Below, one piece after another: positions 42,564-51,883 of a stretch of 57,857 nucleotides of DNA. A program made the translations under genes and the position numbers. Location of the stretch: assembly GCA_900539855.1 (NCBI GenBank), contig UQDO01000009.1, forward strand, positions 1 to 57,857, written 5' to 3'. Under the pieces are notes generated by a model. It searched no databases. It was given only the letters and a program-made list of their open reading frames with translations, and was not told the DNA's origin. This DNA comes from an uncultured Oscillospiraceae bacterium. GTDB taxonomy: Bacteria > Bacillota > Clostridia > Oscillospirales > Acutalibacteraceae. Numbering within the stretch: position 1 is the first letter of the stretch; each line of letters opens with the position of its first letter.

Positions 42564-43549
42564 GCTTCGCACCTCGGTCTATCATATTTTGCCCAGAACG
42601 CCTTTACGGCATTTTCATACTTTTCCGGTTCCATAAAGTAGCTCATACCGTGATCGGCACCCGGAACAATCAGCAAATCCTTCGGTGCCGTACAGGCAGT
42701 GTAGTTCTCGTAGGTCATCTCTACCGGAACAAAATGGTCATCGGCGCCGTGGACAAGAATAACGGGAACATGGGTATGTTTAAGAGCTTCTACCGTCGAA
42801 TGCTCCTTTGAGCCGACCTGTATTTTCCGACGACACATCCTGTCGGCAATCGCACTGCGTATGCCGAATCGAATGTGGAGGTTATCCTTAGCAATATGCT
42901 CCCATATCGCATTGGCCGATGTAAAACCGCAATCCGCCATGATCCCATGTACGTTGGGCGGCAGCTGCAGTCCGGCAGCCATCAGTACGGTGGTAGCCCC
43001 CATGGAAACACCGGCAAGGTAAACAGGAATATCGCTTCCGCAGCGTTCAATCTCCCAATTCAGCCAGTCCAGACAGTCAAAGCGTTCGGTAAGGCCGAAG
43101 CCCATATATTCGCCACTGCTGTTATTCTGCCCACGCTGCTCAACATAGAGCACGCTGCAGTTGTTTTTGTACCAGAAATCGGAGATCATCCCAAAATCCC
43201 GATGCCACGATGAACGCCATCCGTGGAAAGCAATAATCACTCTTTCCGGCTTTTCGCAGGGAAAATAATGTCCGACGAGCTTTTCTCCGTCATGAGCAAT
43301 GATTTCAACCGTTTCATTCGGCTGTACGGCAAGGCTTTCAGAGGCACTCTCCATCCGGTTTGTGAACTCGTCGCTGCTTTTCTCTCCGGAGATACGCTTA
43401 TCTGCTTTTTCCATCACCTTTGGCATTTCCCGATCAAGTGCTGTATCGATCAGGGCTTTTATTGTGACATATGCGTACAGCGATGCAACGGCAGCTGTTC
43501 CGGCTGCGATTCCTGCCGCTGTTACGATTTTCTTTGTATTCTTTTTCAT
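42560..43549 (-). CDS. Membrane-anchored alpha/beta hydrolase
   Basis: Protein of 329 residues. An N-terminal membrane segment (about 8-30) precedes the alpha/beta hydrolase fold: oxyanion region FHGWRSSWH near 100, nucleophile elbow GVSMGA near 165, acid in HGADDHFVP near 270 and catalytic His in GADHGMS near 300. The family includes BAAT/YqkD-like esterases of unknown substrate. The setting among lipid-related genes suggests a lipid or thioester substrate, which is only an inference. Confidence 0.8.
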   Translation of the reverse strand: MKKNTKKIVTAAGIAAGTAAVASLYAYVTIKALIDTALDREMPKVMEKADKRISGEKSSDEFTNRMESASESLAVQPNETVEIIAHDGEKLVGHYFPCEKPERVIIAFHGWRSSWHRDFGMISDFWYKNNCSVLYVEQRGQNNSSGEYMGFGLTERFDCLDWLNWEIERCGSDIPVYLAGVSMGATTVLMAAGLQLPPNVHGIMADCGFTSANAIWEHIAKDNLHIRFGIRSAIADRMCRRKIQVGSKEHSTVEALKHTHVPVILVHGADDHFVPVEMTYENYTACTAPKDLLIVPGADHGMSYFMEPEKYENAVKAFWAKYDRPRCEA

Positions 43550-43624
43550 ACTACAACTTCCTTTCTGCTAAGGGATATCTTTAGTGCGCCGATTAAGACA
43601 GACGCACCTCCGGATTCGGATCAT

Positions 43625-45013
43625 TCACAACAGATACCGGAAGAGGCCGGTGAGGAGTCGTAAAAGGAAATAACCGGCTTTCTTATAAAACGGCATTTCT
43701 CCTTGAAAATCCGGCCCTTCGTTCTCTGTTCCATCGGGCAGCACATGTCTGCTTTGCTCTGCCTTGACAGATGCGTTTTCCCGTAGGCATTGATTCAGCT
43801 CCGGGCAGTCGATCACCAGCATGAGCTCCGTGTCCAGATAGGTGCTTCTCAGGTCAAGATTATAGGAGCCGATCATACTGATGTGATCGTCCACCAAAAT
43901 CGTTTTGGTATGCAGGGACTGCCCGCAGGACACTTCAAAGACCTCACTGCCGGTTGCAAGAATGTTTTTCTTCTCGTTCAGGTAGTCTGTGCAGCCAAAG
44001 GGGTTTGCTCCGCTTTCAATGGCATTGGTCATGATTTGGACCCGGCGACCGCCCTCACAGAAGCCTGCCAGTGTTTCATACATACCGTTATTGCAGATAA
44101 TATAAGGAGTCTCAATCAAAATGCTTTCGCCGTTCTTCATGATGCCGCTCAATTGCTCCCAGAGTACAGGTGCTTTGTTTTCCGGCGAGGTTGGGTTGGA
44201 GAGAAGTGTGATACTTTTGGCTTCCAGCGTCTCTCTTTCCAAATCCACCGGCAAATAAGCCTCGGCATACGATCCCTGTAGTTCTGTATAATGCGTTCGG
44301 AGCGTTTCCTGTGCCTTTTGGAGGTTTCTCCGGTTGCCGGAGATTTCCTTGTTACAGGGCAAATCCCATATCTTCGCAAAATATGCTGTCAAGGCCTCGG
44401 TCGAGCTGTTCGTCCCATCAGAGCAGACCAAAACTTCTCTGTCAATGTTGCGGTCTTCCTTGTCCTTATATTCTCCGAGGAACAAATCGTTTGTGTTTCT
44501 TCCGCCTAATAGGTATTGCTTTCCATCCACGATCAGGTATTTGTCGTGCAGGCGGTAATTGATTTTCCAAGGAGTCATAAGATTGATGGGGTTATACAGC
44601 TTGATTTGTACATTCGTATTAGCCGCCAATGCACCGATCAGCCTGTTGCAGCGCAAATACATATCTCCGGAAATTCCGTCAACGAGTATTTTGATATTCA
44701 CCCCACGCTCGGCAGCCTCATTCAAGGCCGCTATCATATCTTTCCCGCTGTTATCCACCCGAAAATCGAATGTTGACAGAATGATCTCGTTTTCGGCCCT
44801 GTCTATCAGTCGAAGACGCCAGATAAGCGCTTCACGGTTATCGTCAATACACAGAACCCGTTCTGTCACACCTGTACCGGCGAACTCGGCTCCTTCGAGC
44901 TCTATCGGTTCTTTTTGGAATATCGGCGGGACGATCAGGCTGATCAGTATGTAAAGCACAAACAGAATAGCCAAGGCCTTTATACCCTTAAAGATAACGT
45001 TTTTCATCAGCAC
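43625..45013 (-). CDS. Phospholipase D-like / cardiolipin synthase-like protein
   Basis: Protein of 462 residues. An N-terminal membrane segment (about 8-28) is followed by two HKD catalytic motifs: HDKYLIVDGKQYLLGG and HTKTILVDDHISMIGSYNLD. The two-HKD layout with a single anchor resembles ClsC/YmdC-type cardiolipin synthases and related phosphatidyltransferases. It is the first gene of operon B and has a promoter carrying the shared 23-bp upstream element. It probably remodels membrane phospholipids. Confidence 0.85.
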   Translation of the reverse strand: MLMKNVIFKGIKALAILFVLYILISLIVPPIFQKEPIELEGAEFAGTGVTERVLCIDDNREALIWRLRLIDRAENEIILSTFDFRVDNSGKDMIAALNEAAERGVNIKILVDGISGDMYLRCNRLIGALAANTNVQIKLYNPINLMTPWKINYRLHDKYLIVDGKQYLLGGRNTNDLFLGEYKDKEDRNIDREVLVCSDGTNSSTEALTAYFAKIWDLPCNKEISGNRRNLQKAQETLRTHYTELQGSYAEAYLPVDLERETLEAKSITLLSNPTSPENKAPVLWEQLSGIMKNGESILIETPYIICNNGMYETLAGFCEGGRRVQIMTNAIESGANPFGCTDYLNEKKNILATGSEVFEVSCGQSLHTKTILVDDHISMIGSYNLDLRSTYLDTELMLVIDCPELNQCLRENASVKAEQSRHVLPDGTENEGPDFQGEMPFYKKAGYFLLRLLTGLFRYLL

Positions 45014-45039
45014 CTTTCCTTTTATCCAGATTTGCAGAA

Positions 45040-45075
45040 ATTATAATGTCCTTTTCTAAACTGAAACGAAACAAA
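45040..45075 (-). promoter_or_regulatory. Operon B promoter with shared upstream element (copy 2)
   Basis: Minus strand: 23-bp element at 45053-45075 containing GTTTCGTTTCAGTTTAG, 7 bp, then TATAAT at 45040-45045. The -35 position reads CGTTTC, far from consensus, and lies within the element. The GTTTC/GTTTA repeats are 11 bp apart, as for many response-regulator sites. Identical element and spacing occur before ftsH. Confidence 0.75.
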
Positions 45076-45131
45076 AGGGAATTTGCTCAGGATCATAGTA
45101 TTCCCGTTTGGATCTAAGAGAACGAGCATAA

Positions 45132-45167
45132 TAAAAGAACGGCGCAACCTTTTTTCGGCTGCGCCGT
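45132..45167 (-). terminator. Terminator of operon A
   Basis: Minus strand stem ACGGCGCAGCC / GGTTGCGCCGT, 7-base loop, followed by TCTTTTATT, 24 bp after the AI-2E transporter stop. Confidence 0.85.
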
Positions 45168-45190
45168 AACCATATCATTTGTTGAAGTGC

Positions 45191-46324
45191 TCAGTCAGAT
45201 TTTTGGATGAGGTCGTTTTTCTTTAGCTTCCGCACAGCCAAACGGTGTTCAATATTCTCATGCAGTAATTGTGAGATCACCGCCATCAACGGGATAAAGA
45301 AGATGATACCTAAAACGCCAAACATCTTCCCGCCCAAAAGGACGGCGAGCAAGGTCCAAAACGGAGATAGCCCGACACTGCTTCCCACAACATGAGGGTA
45401 AATAAATTGGTTTTCAACGAACTGTGCCGCCTGATAGACGATCAGGCATAGGATCACCTTGTTTGGCTCAGCCAGCAAAGTCAGCAACATACCGATTGCA
45501 CAGGACAAGAACGCTCCAATGTATGGTACAAAGGCAAAAGCTGCGGTCAAAACCGCCGTCAGCCCGGCATAAGGGATCCGGAATATAGAAAACGAAAGGA
45601 AAATCAGCGTACCAAGTATCAGCACCTCTACACATTGACCTGAAAGAAATTTGGCATAGGTATCGTGAGACAGCTTTGCGATATGGCAGACCTTATCTGC
45701 GACAGATTCTTTGCAATAAGCGTACAGCGCCCGTCTTGTTTGTTTGCCAAGTTCCTGCTTTCCAACCAGAACATAAAACATGATCACGAGCGAAACGGCT
45801 GCGTTGACAACAGTAGATATTGTAGAGCCGGCAACACTGACAACGGAGCCTATTACTACGCCTGCTCCGTTCATTGCCTTCTCGGCAATGGTTTTCCAAT
45901 CCAACTTGTTGAGATATGCGCTGATCTCAGCGGTATCAAAGCCATAATTGCGCAGCACCGCTGCCCAGTCGGGCCACTTTTCTTTAATAAGAGAAATGAT
46001 ACTTTTTACGGAGGCTATGAGCTGAGGAATCGCAATGACACATAGTAGCACGATAATAGCGACTAAAAGCAACAATGTAATAATCAAACTTAAAACATTG
46101 ATTGTGCGCTCGCTTGCTTTGGGCATAAGGCGAGAAAGACGCTTGCCGATCCCGCGCATCGGAACGCTCAGGATAAACGCCATGAGCAACCCTGCAAATA
46201 CAGGGGTGAGCAATTCCGCACACACATGTAAAAAGTCCGAAATATAGTTCAAGTTGTTTAATGCTGTGAATAGAGCAACGCCGAAAGCAATCAAGCCAAG
46301 CTGTTGCTTAAATTTTTTATCCAT
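45191..46324 (-). CDS. AI-2E family transporter (permease)
   Basis: Protein of 377 residues with about eight membrane segments. The C-terminal signature PYIGAFLSCAIGMLLTLL and VGLSPFWTLLAVLLGGKMFGVLG are typical of the AI-2E/PerM/YdiK family. Members move ions or small molecules; the AI-2 link of the name is proven only for E. coli TqsA. The start at 46324 is set by GGAGAAATAG; an upstream extension of 68 residues has unrelated, Cys-rich text that is antisense to PAP2. Last gene of operon A. Confidence 0.88.
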   Translation of the reverse strand: MDKKFKQQLGLIAFGVALFTALNNLNYISDFLHVCAELLTPVFAGLLMAFILSVPMRGIGKRLSRLMPKASERTINVLSLIITLLLLVAIIVLLCVIAIPQLIASVKSIISLIKEKWPDWAAVLRNYGFDTAEISAYLNKLDWKTIAEKAMNGAGVVIGSVVSVAGSTISTVVNAAVSLVIMFYVLVGKQELGKQTRRALYAYCKESVADKVCHIAKLSHDTYAKFLSGQCVEVLILGTLIFLSFSIFRIPYAGLTAVLTAAFAFVPYIGAFLSCAIGMLLTLLAEPNKVILCLIVYQAAQFVENQFIYPHVVGSSVGLSPFWTLLAVLLGGKMFGVLGIIFFIPLMAVISQLLHENIEHRLAVRKLKKNDLIQKSD

Positions 46325-46326
46325 AT

Positions 46327-47031
46327 CTATTTCTCCACTGCAGAGGTCTGAGCTGATGCTTCTTTCTTTCCGTAACCCAGCCACCAGCCCAAAGCGCACA
46401 CAGGCAATGCAGCTATGACATCCACAGCAGAATGTTGTTTCATAAAAACAGTCGAAAGGCTGATGCATACTGCGATGATGCCGAACACGATCTTCCATGC
46501 AACATTTTGAAAGCGTTTGCAATCCCACAGGGCAAACATAGCGGCAAACGAGCCGATAACATGGAGAGAAGGACAGACATTCGTGTTGGTGTCAAATGAA
46601 TAAAACCCCGTTATAAAATCAGTAAGTATATTGGGTTCATCGAAATGCTCCGGTCGTAATTCCTGGCAGGTCGGAAATATGATGTAAATAAGCAATGTGA
46701 TGCCGTATGTAACGATAACAAAGTGCATCATTCTTCGGAAGGCTCTTGTGTCAAAGAAAAAGGTATAGATAAGTGCTCCGATGAGAAAAACAAACCACAG
46801 AAGATACGGGATCAGCGCCCATTCCCAGAATGGGATCAAGTCGTCCAGCGCACAGTGTACAACGTAATAATGTCTTTCCGGCTGAAACCGTTCAAGAAAC
46901 ATAAACATCAATCCGAAAAACGGCCAAAACAGCAGCAACTTAACATGTGAAAACTCCGGCGTATTCATTTTTTTGAAACGAAACTGGCGGTAGTCCACCT
47001 CCGGTTTGATTTTTTTCGTGCTTCTTTGCAT
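46327..47031 (-). CDS. PAP2 superfamily membrane phosphatase
   Basis: Protein of 234 residues with six predicted membrane segments. PAP2 active-site motifs are present: NVCPSLHVIGS (the PSxH motif) and KQHSAVDVIAALP (the third motif with catalytic His and Asp). The layout is like the inositolphosphorylceramide synthase-type branch of PAP2. Likely action is dephosphorylation of a lipid phosphate or transfer of a head group. An ATG at 47031 with GGATGGAATG is used; a TTG at 47061 is possible. Confidence 0.82.
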   Translation of the reverse strand: MQRSTKKIKPEVDYRQFRFKKMNTPEFSHVKLLLFWPFFGLMFMFLERFQPERHYYVVHCALDDLIPFWEWALIPYLLWFVFLIGALIYTFFFDTRAFRRMMHFVIVTYGITLLIYIIFPTCQELRPEHFDEPNILTDFITGFYSFDTNTNVCPSLHVIGSFAAMFALWDCKRFQNVAWKIVFGIIAVCISLSTVFMKQHSAVDVIAALPVCALGWWLGYGKKEASAQTSAVEK

Positions 47032-47076
47032 AACATTCCATCCATTCGTAACGTGCGGCAAAAGCGAGATAAGGGT

Positions 47077-47592
47077 TTACGGTGCTATCGTCGTTAGTAG
47101 CTGCTCCTCATATCGTGGTAAGTTCCGAATTTGCATATTGCGCTGTTGCTTTAAGAGTAATTTTTGTAAGCGAGGCCGGTTGAAACGCTGTACCACAATA
47201 AATGGCAAATTGCCGAGCAAAATGTAAACGGCCGTCATGCAAATACCTCCTATACCAGGCCAGAACCATAGCATTGCAAGCCCTGCAATCGATAAGATAC
47301 CGTGTGTCCACTCTGCAACACAGGTTTCTTGGATCATTCTGGGCAAATCGGAAAGCGTTTGTCGCTTTAGCTTTTTTGCCGGCATGATATTTGTAAAAAT
47401 ACGGCTCATATCCGGCACCTTTGCCTGCCACTGCTTCACACGCAGCGCTTTCCATATTGCTTGTTCATATGAATAGCACCGCCACGGGAAATGATCCGCT
47501 TTGAACCAAGACTTTGGTACTAACCGTCCGACTACAAAAAACACAACACCCAAGGCCGCTATGTAAAGCAAGCAACGCAAAAAATGTTTCAT
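47077..47592 (-). CDS. CrtO-like glycosyl-4,4'-diaponeurosporenoate acyltransferase family protein
   Basis: Protein of 171 residues with two or three hydrophobic segments. It carries the family pattern: PKSWFKADHFPWRCYSYEQ near the N-terminus, WQAKVPD, then ETCVAEWTHG and NLPFIVVQRFNRPRL near the C-terminus. The founding member, S. aureus CrtO, acylates staphyloxanthin precursor. No carotenoid genes are present here, so the substrate must differ. Most homologues in Firmicutes lack carotenoid pathways, and a membrane-lipid role is the plausible reading. Confidence 0.75.
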   Translation of the reverse strand: MKHFLRCLLYIAALGVVFFVVGRLVPKSWFKADHFPWRCYSYEQAIWKALRVKQWQAKVPDMSRIFTNIMPAKKLKRQTLSDLPRMIQETCVAEWTHGILSIAGLAMLWFWPGIGGICMTAVYILLGNLPFIVVQRFNRPRLQKLLLKQQRNMQIRNLPRYEEQLLTTIAP

Positions 47593-47640
47593 AAGTTTGA
47601 TACCTCTTTGATTTGCATAGCGGCCGTTGGAAATGCTGAA

Positions 47641-48243
47641 TTACTTCTGTGGCTGGCCGCTTATCGCAGCAAGAAGCATTTGGGCACATGCCTCCGTGGA
47701 CACGCCGGATGTATTCAGCAGAATATCGTAATTGCTCTTATCTGCCCACTCCTTCTGTGTCCAGAAGTGGAAATAGTTTTTCCGATCCCTATCCTTTTTC
47801 TGCATCAGATATTTTGCGTCAGTCTCCGAAACATTTTCCGTTCGGATAATGCGTTCCACCCTTTTCTCGGTATCGGATGAATAAATAAATGATTTCAGAA
47901 CACGAGGGCTTTCCCCGAGGATCACCGTGGAGCATCTGCCAATAAAAACAGCAGGGCCTTTCAGCTCGATGTTTACCATTGTCCGACGAATTCCCTCGAA
48001 CAGCTCATAGACTGTGTTCTTCCGGTTACGTGCGTAGTCCGAAAAAGCAGCAATGTCATACAGAAAGCTACCTGTACGCTGCTCGTCGTAGGTTTTCAGC
48101 AGTTCGATAGATACACCCTGGGCTTCAGCGGCTTTGATCAGCAACTCACCGTCATAGTAAGGTATTCCTGCCAATTCGGCAACACGCATACCGATCTCAC
48201 GGCCGCCGCTTCCGAATTCTCTTTCGATTGCCAAGGATTTCAT
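47641..48243 (-). CDS. Cytidylate kinase-like family protein
   Basis: Protein of 200 residues of the AAA-type nucleoside kinase family cytidylate_kin2. The P-loop variant EREFGSGGREIG is at residues 7-18; FIGRCSTVILG and the lid region KKDRDRKNYFHFW follow. It is not the housekeeping CMP kinase. Its substrate is unknown. The start at 48243 has AGGGAGAGAC upstream; a longer frame has no support. It follows the ABC exporter pair by 20 bp. Confidence 0.82.
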   Translation of the reverse strand: MKSLAIEREFGSGGREIGMRVAELAGIPYYDGELLIKAAEAQGVSIELLKTYDEQRTGSFLYDIAAFSDYARNRKNTVYELFEGIRRTMVNIELKGPAVFIGRCSTVILGESPRVLKSFIYSSDTEKRVERIIRTENVSETDAKYLMQKKDRDRKNYFHFWTQKEWADKSNYDILLNTSGVSTEACAQMLLAAISGQPQK

Positions 48244-48262
48244 GGTTGTCTCTCCCTTCTGA

Positions 48263-50068
48263 TTAAGATGCTTTGTCAAACTGGCTGTTGTATAGGTCAG
48301 CATAGAAACCGCCCTGTGCCAGCAGTTCCTCATGCGTGCCCTGTTCGATGATGTCGCCTTCCTTCATCACAAGGATCAGGTCAGCGTTTTTAATGGTAGA
48401 AAGCCGATGAGCGATCACGAAGCTGGTTCTGTGCTCTGTCAGCGTATCCATAGCCTTCTGCGTCATCAGCTCCGTCCGTGTATCGACCGAGCTGGTCGCT
48501 TCGTCCAGGATCATCATTGGGCTGTTTTTGATCATGGCACGAGCAATGGTAAAGAGCTGCTTTTGCCCTGCGGAAATGACCACATTTTCTCCAAGCACGG
48601 TATCAAAGCCATTCGGAAGCGTCTCGATAAAGTGATAGATCCCACACGCACGGCAGGCCTTTTCAAGTTCTTCGTCCGTAACCCCTGTTTTGTTGTAAAC
48701 GAGATTTTCACGCACGGTTCCGTCAAACAGCCAGGTGTCCTGCAGCACCATGCCAAACAGCTCGTGGATGTTTTCTCGTGTCAAATCGGAGGTAGAAATA
48801 CCGTCAATGCGGATATCGCCGCCGACCAGATCAAAGAACCGCATCAAAAGGTTGACCATTGTTGTCTTACCGGCACCTGTAGGACCGACGATAGCGACTT
48901 TCTGCCCCGGCTTGATGTGAGCAGAAAAATCTTTGATAATGATTTTGTCCGGATTATCCGGATAGCTGAAGCGAACATGGTCGAATTCGACCTCGCCATG
49001 CACCTCGGTCAATTTCTCGGTCTTATAGCTTTCATCCGAAAGTTCTTCCTCCTGCAGGAAGTCGAATATCCGATCTCCGGCGGCAGCTGCCGTCTGCATC
49101 TGCGTCATACCCTGTGCCAGTGTGCTGAGCGGGGAGGTAAACAAGCGGACAAACATGATAAATGCCGTGATTACGCCAAAGGTGATCTGCCCATCCATAA
49201 CCAAAGCCGCACCGATCACACAGACCGCTACATAACCGAGATTGCCGATCACATTCATCAGCGGCTGCATAACGCCGGATAGAAACTGACTTTTCCGGTT
49301 TGCATCGTAAACCGCACGGTTCATCCCGGCAAAGTTCTTTTTGATCTCGTTGTTGGCACGGGAAATGCGTACAACATCATGGCCGGAGTACATTTCCTCC
49401 ACATAGCCGTTGAGCTTACCGAGACTCTGCTGACGGGCGACGAAGTATTTTTGAGAACGGGACATGATTACCGCCATTACAACGAATCCAATCAGCGTAA
49501 TGGCGATCGCTGCAAGCGCCATTCGCCACTCCGTCACAAGCATCATAATCAGGCAGCCTACGAATTGGGCAACTGCACTGATCATCGACGGAAGGCTGTT
49601 GGAAAGTGCCTGCTGAAGCGTGCTGACATCATTTGTCACACGGCTCAGAATATCGCCGTGCGAGATTTTCCCAAAGCACTTCATAGGGACCTTATTGATT
49701 TTATCGGAAAGATCCCGCCGCATTTTCTTGGACAGATCCAGCGTAACGGTAGCCATGATATATTGCTCAATATATCCGCACACTTCACCGATCAGATAGA
49801 TCGCCAGCAGGACGCCTCCCACCTTTGCAACGGCAGAAAGGTCAATGCCGGTCATCAGTCCGTCTGAGATCAGATCCGTGATACGACTAAGCTGGTTTGG
49901 CCCGATGATCGTCAAGACAGCGCCGATCATGGAAAACACAAACGCAATGATCATTGGCAGCCGCAATTTTGAAGAATAGGTAAACAGTTCTTTCAGAACG
50001 CCCTTTATTCCTCGTTTACTTTTTTCGGGCACGCCTGTTCGGCGCCCCATCATTTGATTTCCGTTCAT
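48263..50068 (-). CDS. ABC exporter half-transporter, subunit with catalytic Glu but altered signature
   Basis: Protein of 601 residues, membrane domain with six segments (about 35-330) fused to a nucleotide-binding domain. Walker A GPTGAGKTT is at 395-403, and Walker B ends LDEATSSVD with catalytic E523. The signature reads ISAGQ (498-502) instead of LSGGQ. The partner gene 15 bp upstream has the reverse defect, so the pair should form a heterodimer with one weak ATP site, as in BmrCD, LmrCD and TM287/288. The substrate is unknown; relatives export drugs, lipids or peptides. Confidence 0.9.
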   Translation of the reverse strand: MNGNQMMGRRTGVPEKSKRGIKGVLKELFTYSSKLRLPMIIAFVFSMIGAVLTIIGPNQLSRITDLISDGLMTGIDLSAVAKVGGVLLAIYLIGEVCGYIEQYIMATVTLDLSKKMRRDLSDKINKVPMKCFGKISHGDILSRVTNDVSTLQQALSNSLPSMISAVAQFVGCLIMMLVTEWRMALAAIAITLIGFVVMAVIMSRSQKYFVARQQSLGKLNGYVEEMYSGHDVVRISRANNEIKKNFAGMNRAVYDANRKSQFLSGVMQPLMNVIGNLGYVAVCVIGAALVMDGQITFGVITAFIMFVRLFTSPLSTLAQGMTQMQTAAAAGDRIFDFLQEEELSDESYKTEKLTEVHGEVEFDHVRFSYPDNPDKIIIKDFSAHIKPGQKVAIVGPTGAGKTTMVNLLMRFFDLVGGDIRIDGISTSDLTRENIHELFGMVLQDTWLFDGTVRENLVYNKTGVTDEELEKACRACGIYHFIETLPNGFDTVLGENVVISAGQKQLFTIARAMIKNSPMMILDEATSSVDTRTELMTQKAMDTLTEHRTSFVIAHRLSTIKNADLILVMKEGDIIEQGTHEELLAQGGFYADLYNSQFDKAS

Positions 50069-50083
50069 TTACAGAGCACCTCC

Positions 50084-51844
50084 TTATGCGCCCAGTTCTT
50101 CGGCGGACAACTGCGACATGGCAATTTCTCGATAGACAGCACAATTCTTTATCAGTTCCTCATGCGTACCGATCCCAACGGCCTTGCCTTCATCCAGAAC
50201 GACGATCTTATCGGCGTTGCGGATCGTACCGATTCTCTGGGCAACGATCATGCAGGTAACGCCGCCGAGCTTTTCGGCAAGACCTTTTCGCAGCGCTGCA
50301 TCGGTTTTGTAGTCCAATGCGGAGAAGGAGTCATCGAAAATCAAAATCTCGGGATTTCTCGCCAACGCACGGGCGATTGCCAAACGCTGCTTCTGTCCGC
50401 CGGAAACATTGGATCCGCCCTGTGAAATCGGTGCATCTAATTTGCCGGGCAGTTTTTCGACAAATTCACTTGCCTGGGCAAGTTCCAAGGCTTTCTGTGC
50501 GTTTTCGTCGGTAGGAACTGCGGCGCTTTCACCGAACAGCACATTATCCCGGATGTCACCGGCAAACAGAACCGCTTTCTGCGTTACATATCCGATACGG
50601 TCGTAAAGGGCGTCGAAGGTGTATTCTTTTATATCCTTTCCGTCGATCAGGACCGTGCCGGAGGTCGTGTCGTAAAAGCGAGCTGCCAGGCTGATGAGCG
50701 TTGTTTTACCGCTGCCGGTCGCACCGATAAATGCAATGGTTTCACCTTTATTCACCTTAAAGCTGATGTTTTCCAATACATCCTTATCCGAGGTGGGATA
50801 GTGGAAGGAAACATCCTTGAACTCGACTGTGCCCACTTCGGGAGCGTTGTCCGATTTTCCTTCCCGTAAGGTGATTTTTGCATTCAGCACCTCATTGATA
50901 CGCCCGGCAGAAACCTGGGCCGAAGGGAAGAACATTACAATCATGACCATCATCATAATGGACATGATGACATAGGTTGCATAGGTGCCGAATACCATAA
51001 TGTCACCGAATGTTGCGATCCTCGCTGCGACATCTGTAAGTGCGACCTTTTCCACGATAGATGCGCCTACCCAATAGACGGTCAATGCCAAAGTATTCAT
51101 AGCGAACGAGACAGCCGGCATAAGCATCGCAAATCCGTGCTGATTGAACAGCTGCGTTCTCATCAATTCGTCGTTGGCCTGCTCAAATTTTTCCGCTTGA
51201 TATTTCTCGGCATTATAAGCGTGCACCACATTGATGCCCGTCAGATTTTCACGGGATACACGGTTGATGTTATCCGTCAATTTCTGCACACGGCGGACAC
51301 GCGGCACGATCACCGCAATGACGATTGCCATCATGGCAAGCAGCGCCACGACAAAGCCGGCGGTGATAACAGACAGCGTCCAGCTTTTGTTGATGATCTT
51401 TATGACCGCCCAAATCGCCATGATCGGAGATTTGATCATAATTTGCAGGCCCATTGCCACAAGCATCTGGATCTGCGTGATGTCATTCGTCGTGCGGTTG
51501 ATCAGGCTCGGAACAGAAAACTGCTGCATTTCATACTGACCGAAATCCGCCACCTGATTAAACACCTTTTCACGGATTGTATAGCTGAAGCCTGCGGCAG
51601 TCTGCGCTGCCAAGTATCCGCAAATTACCGCAAGCAGAGCGCTTGCGAGCGTGCAGCCGAGCATTTCAAGCCCTGTTTGCCAGATGTCACTCATTGCGCT
51701 GCCAGGGGTCTTGATAAGTACTGTCAGGTCGCTCATATAGTCCGGCAGGCGCAGATCAAAATAGATCTGACCCAATACCAGAATGGCGCAAAGCCCGGCA
51801 GTCAGCCACTCCTTGCGTTTCATTTTCTTTAATAGCTCAAACAT
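50084..51844 (-). CDS. ABC exporter half-transporter, subunit with canonical signature but non-catalytic Walker B
   Basis: Protein of 586 residues, six-segment membrane domain (about 15-310) and nucleotide-binding domain. Walker A is GATGSGKTT near residue 370 and the signature VSGGQKQR is canonical. Walker B ends FDDSFSALD, with Asp in place of the catalytic Glu. In such heterodimers this Asp marks the degenerate ATP site, which here would be formed with the altered ISAGQ of the partner. The two genes are adjacent in the usual order. Confidence 0.9.
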   Translation of the reverse strand: MFELLKKMKRKEWLTAGLCAILVLGQIYFDLRLPDYMSDLTVLIKTPGSAMSDIWQTGLEMLGCTLASALLAVICGYLAAQTAAGFSYTIREKVFNQVADFGQYEMQQFSVPSLINRTTNDITQIQMLVAMGLQIMIKSPIMAIWAVIKIINKSWTLSVITAGFVVALLAMMAIVIAVIVPRVRRVQKLTDNINRVSRENLTGINVVHAYNAEKYQAEKFEQANDELMRTQLFNQHGFAMLMPAVSFAMNTLALTVYWVGASIVEKVALTDVAARIATFGDIMVFGTYATYVIMSIMMMVMIVMFFPSAQVSAGRINEVLNAKITLREGKSDNAPEVGTVEFKDVSFHYPTSDKDVLENISFKVNKGETIAFIGATGSGKTTLISLAARFYDTTSGTVLIDGKDIKEYTFDALYDRIGYVTQKAVLFAGDIRDNVLFGESAAVPTDENAQKALELAQASEFVEKLPGKLDAPISQGGSNVSGGQKQRLAIARALARNPEILIFDDSFSALDYKTDAALRKGLAEKLGGVTCMIVAQRIGTIRNADKIVVLDEGKAVGIGTHEELIKNCAVYREIAMSQLSAEELGA

Positions 51845-51883
51845 ATTGGTTTGCTCCCATAATCTTTGTTGTTTATAATACCG

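Noticed and set aside
46325..46528. N-terminal extension of the AI-2E family transporter
   Set aside because: The 68 extra residues are read out of frame through the PAP2 gene and lack conservation; a ribosome site marks the ATG at 46324.
46970..46990. Third copy of the GAAACGAAAC control element
   Set aside because: The match is short, lies inside the PAP2 coding region and has no -10 box at the right distance.
48332..49282. Plus-strand frame of 316 codons opposite the ABC gene
   Set aside because: Antisense shadow of a gene with clear Walker motifs; no independent support.
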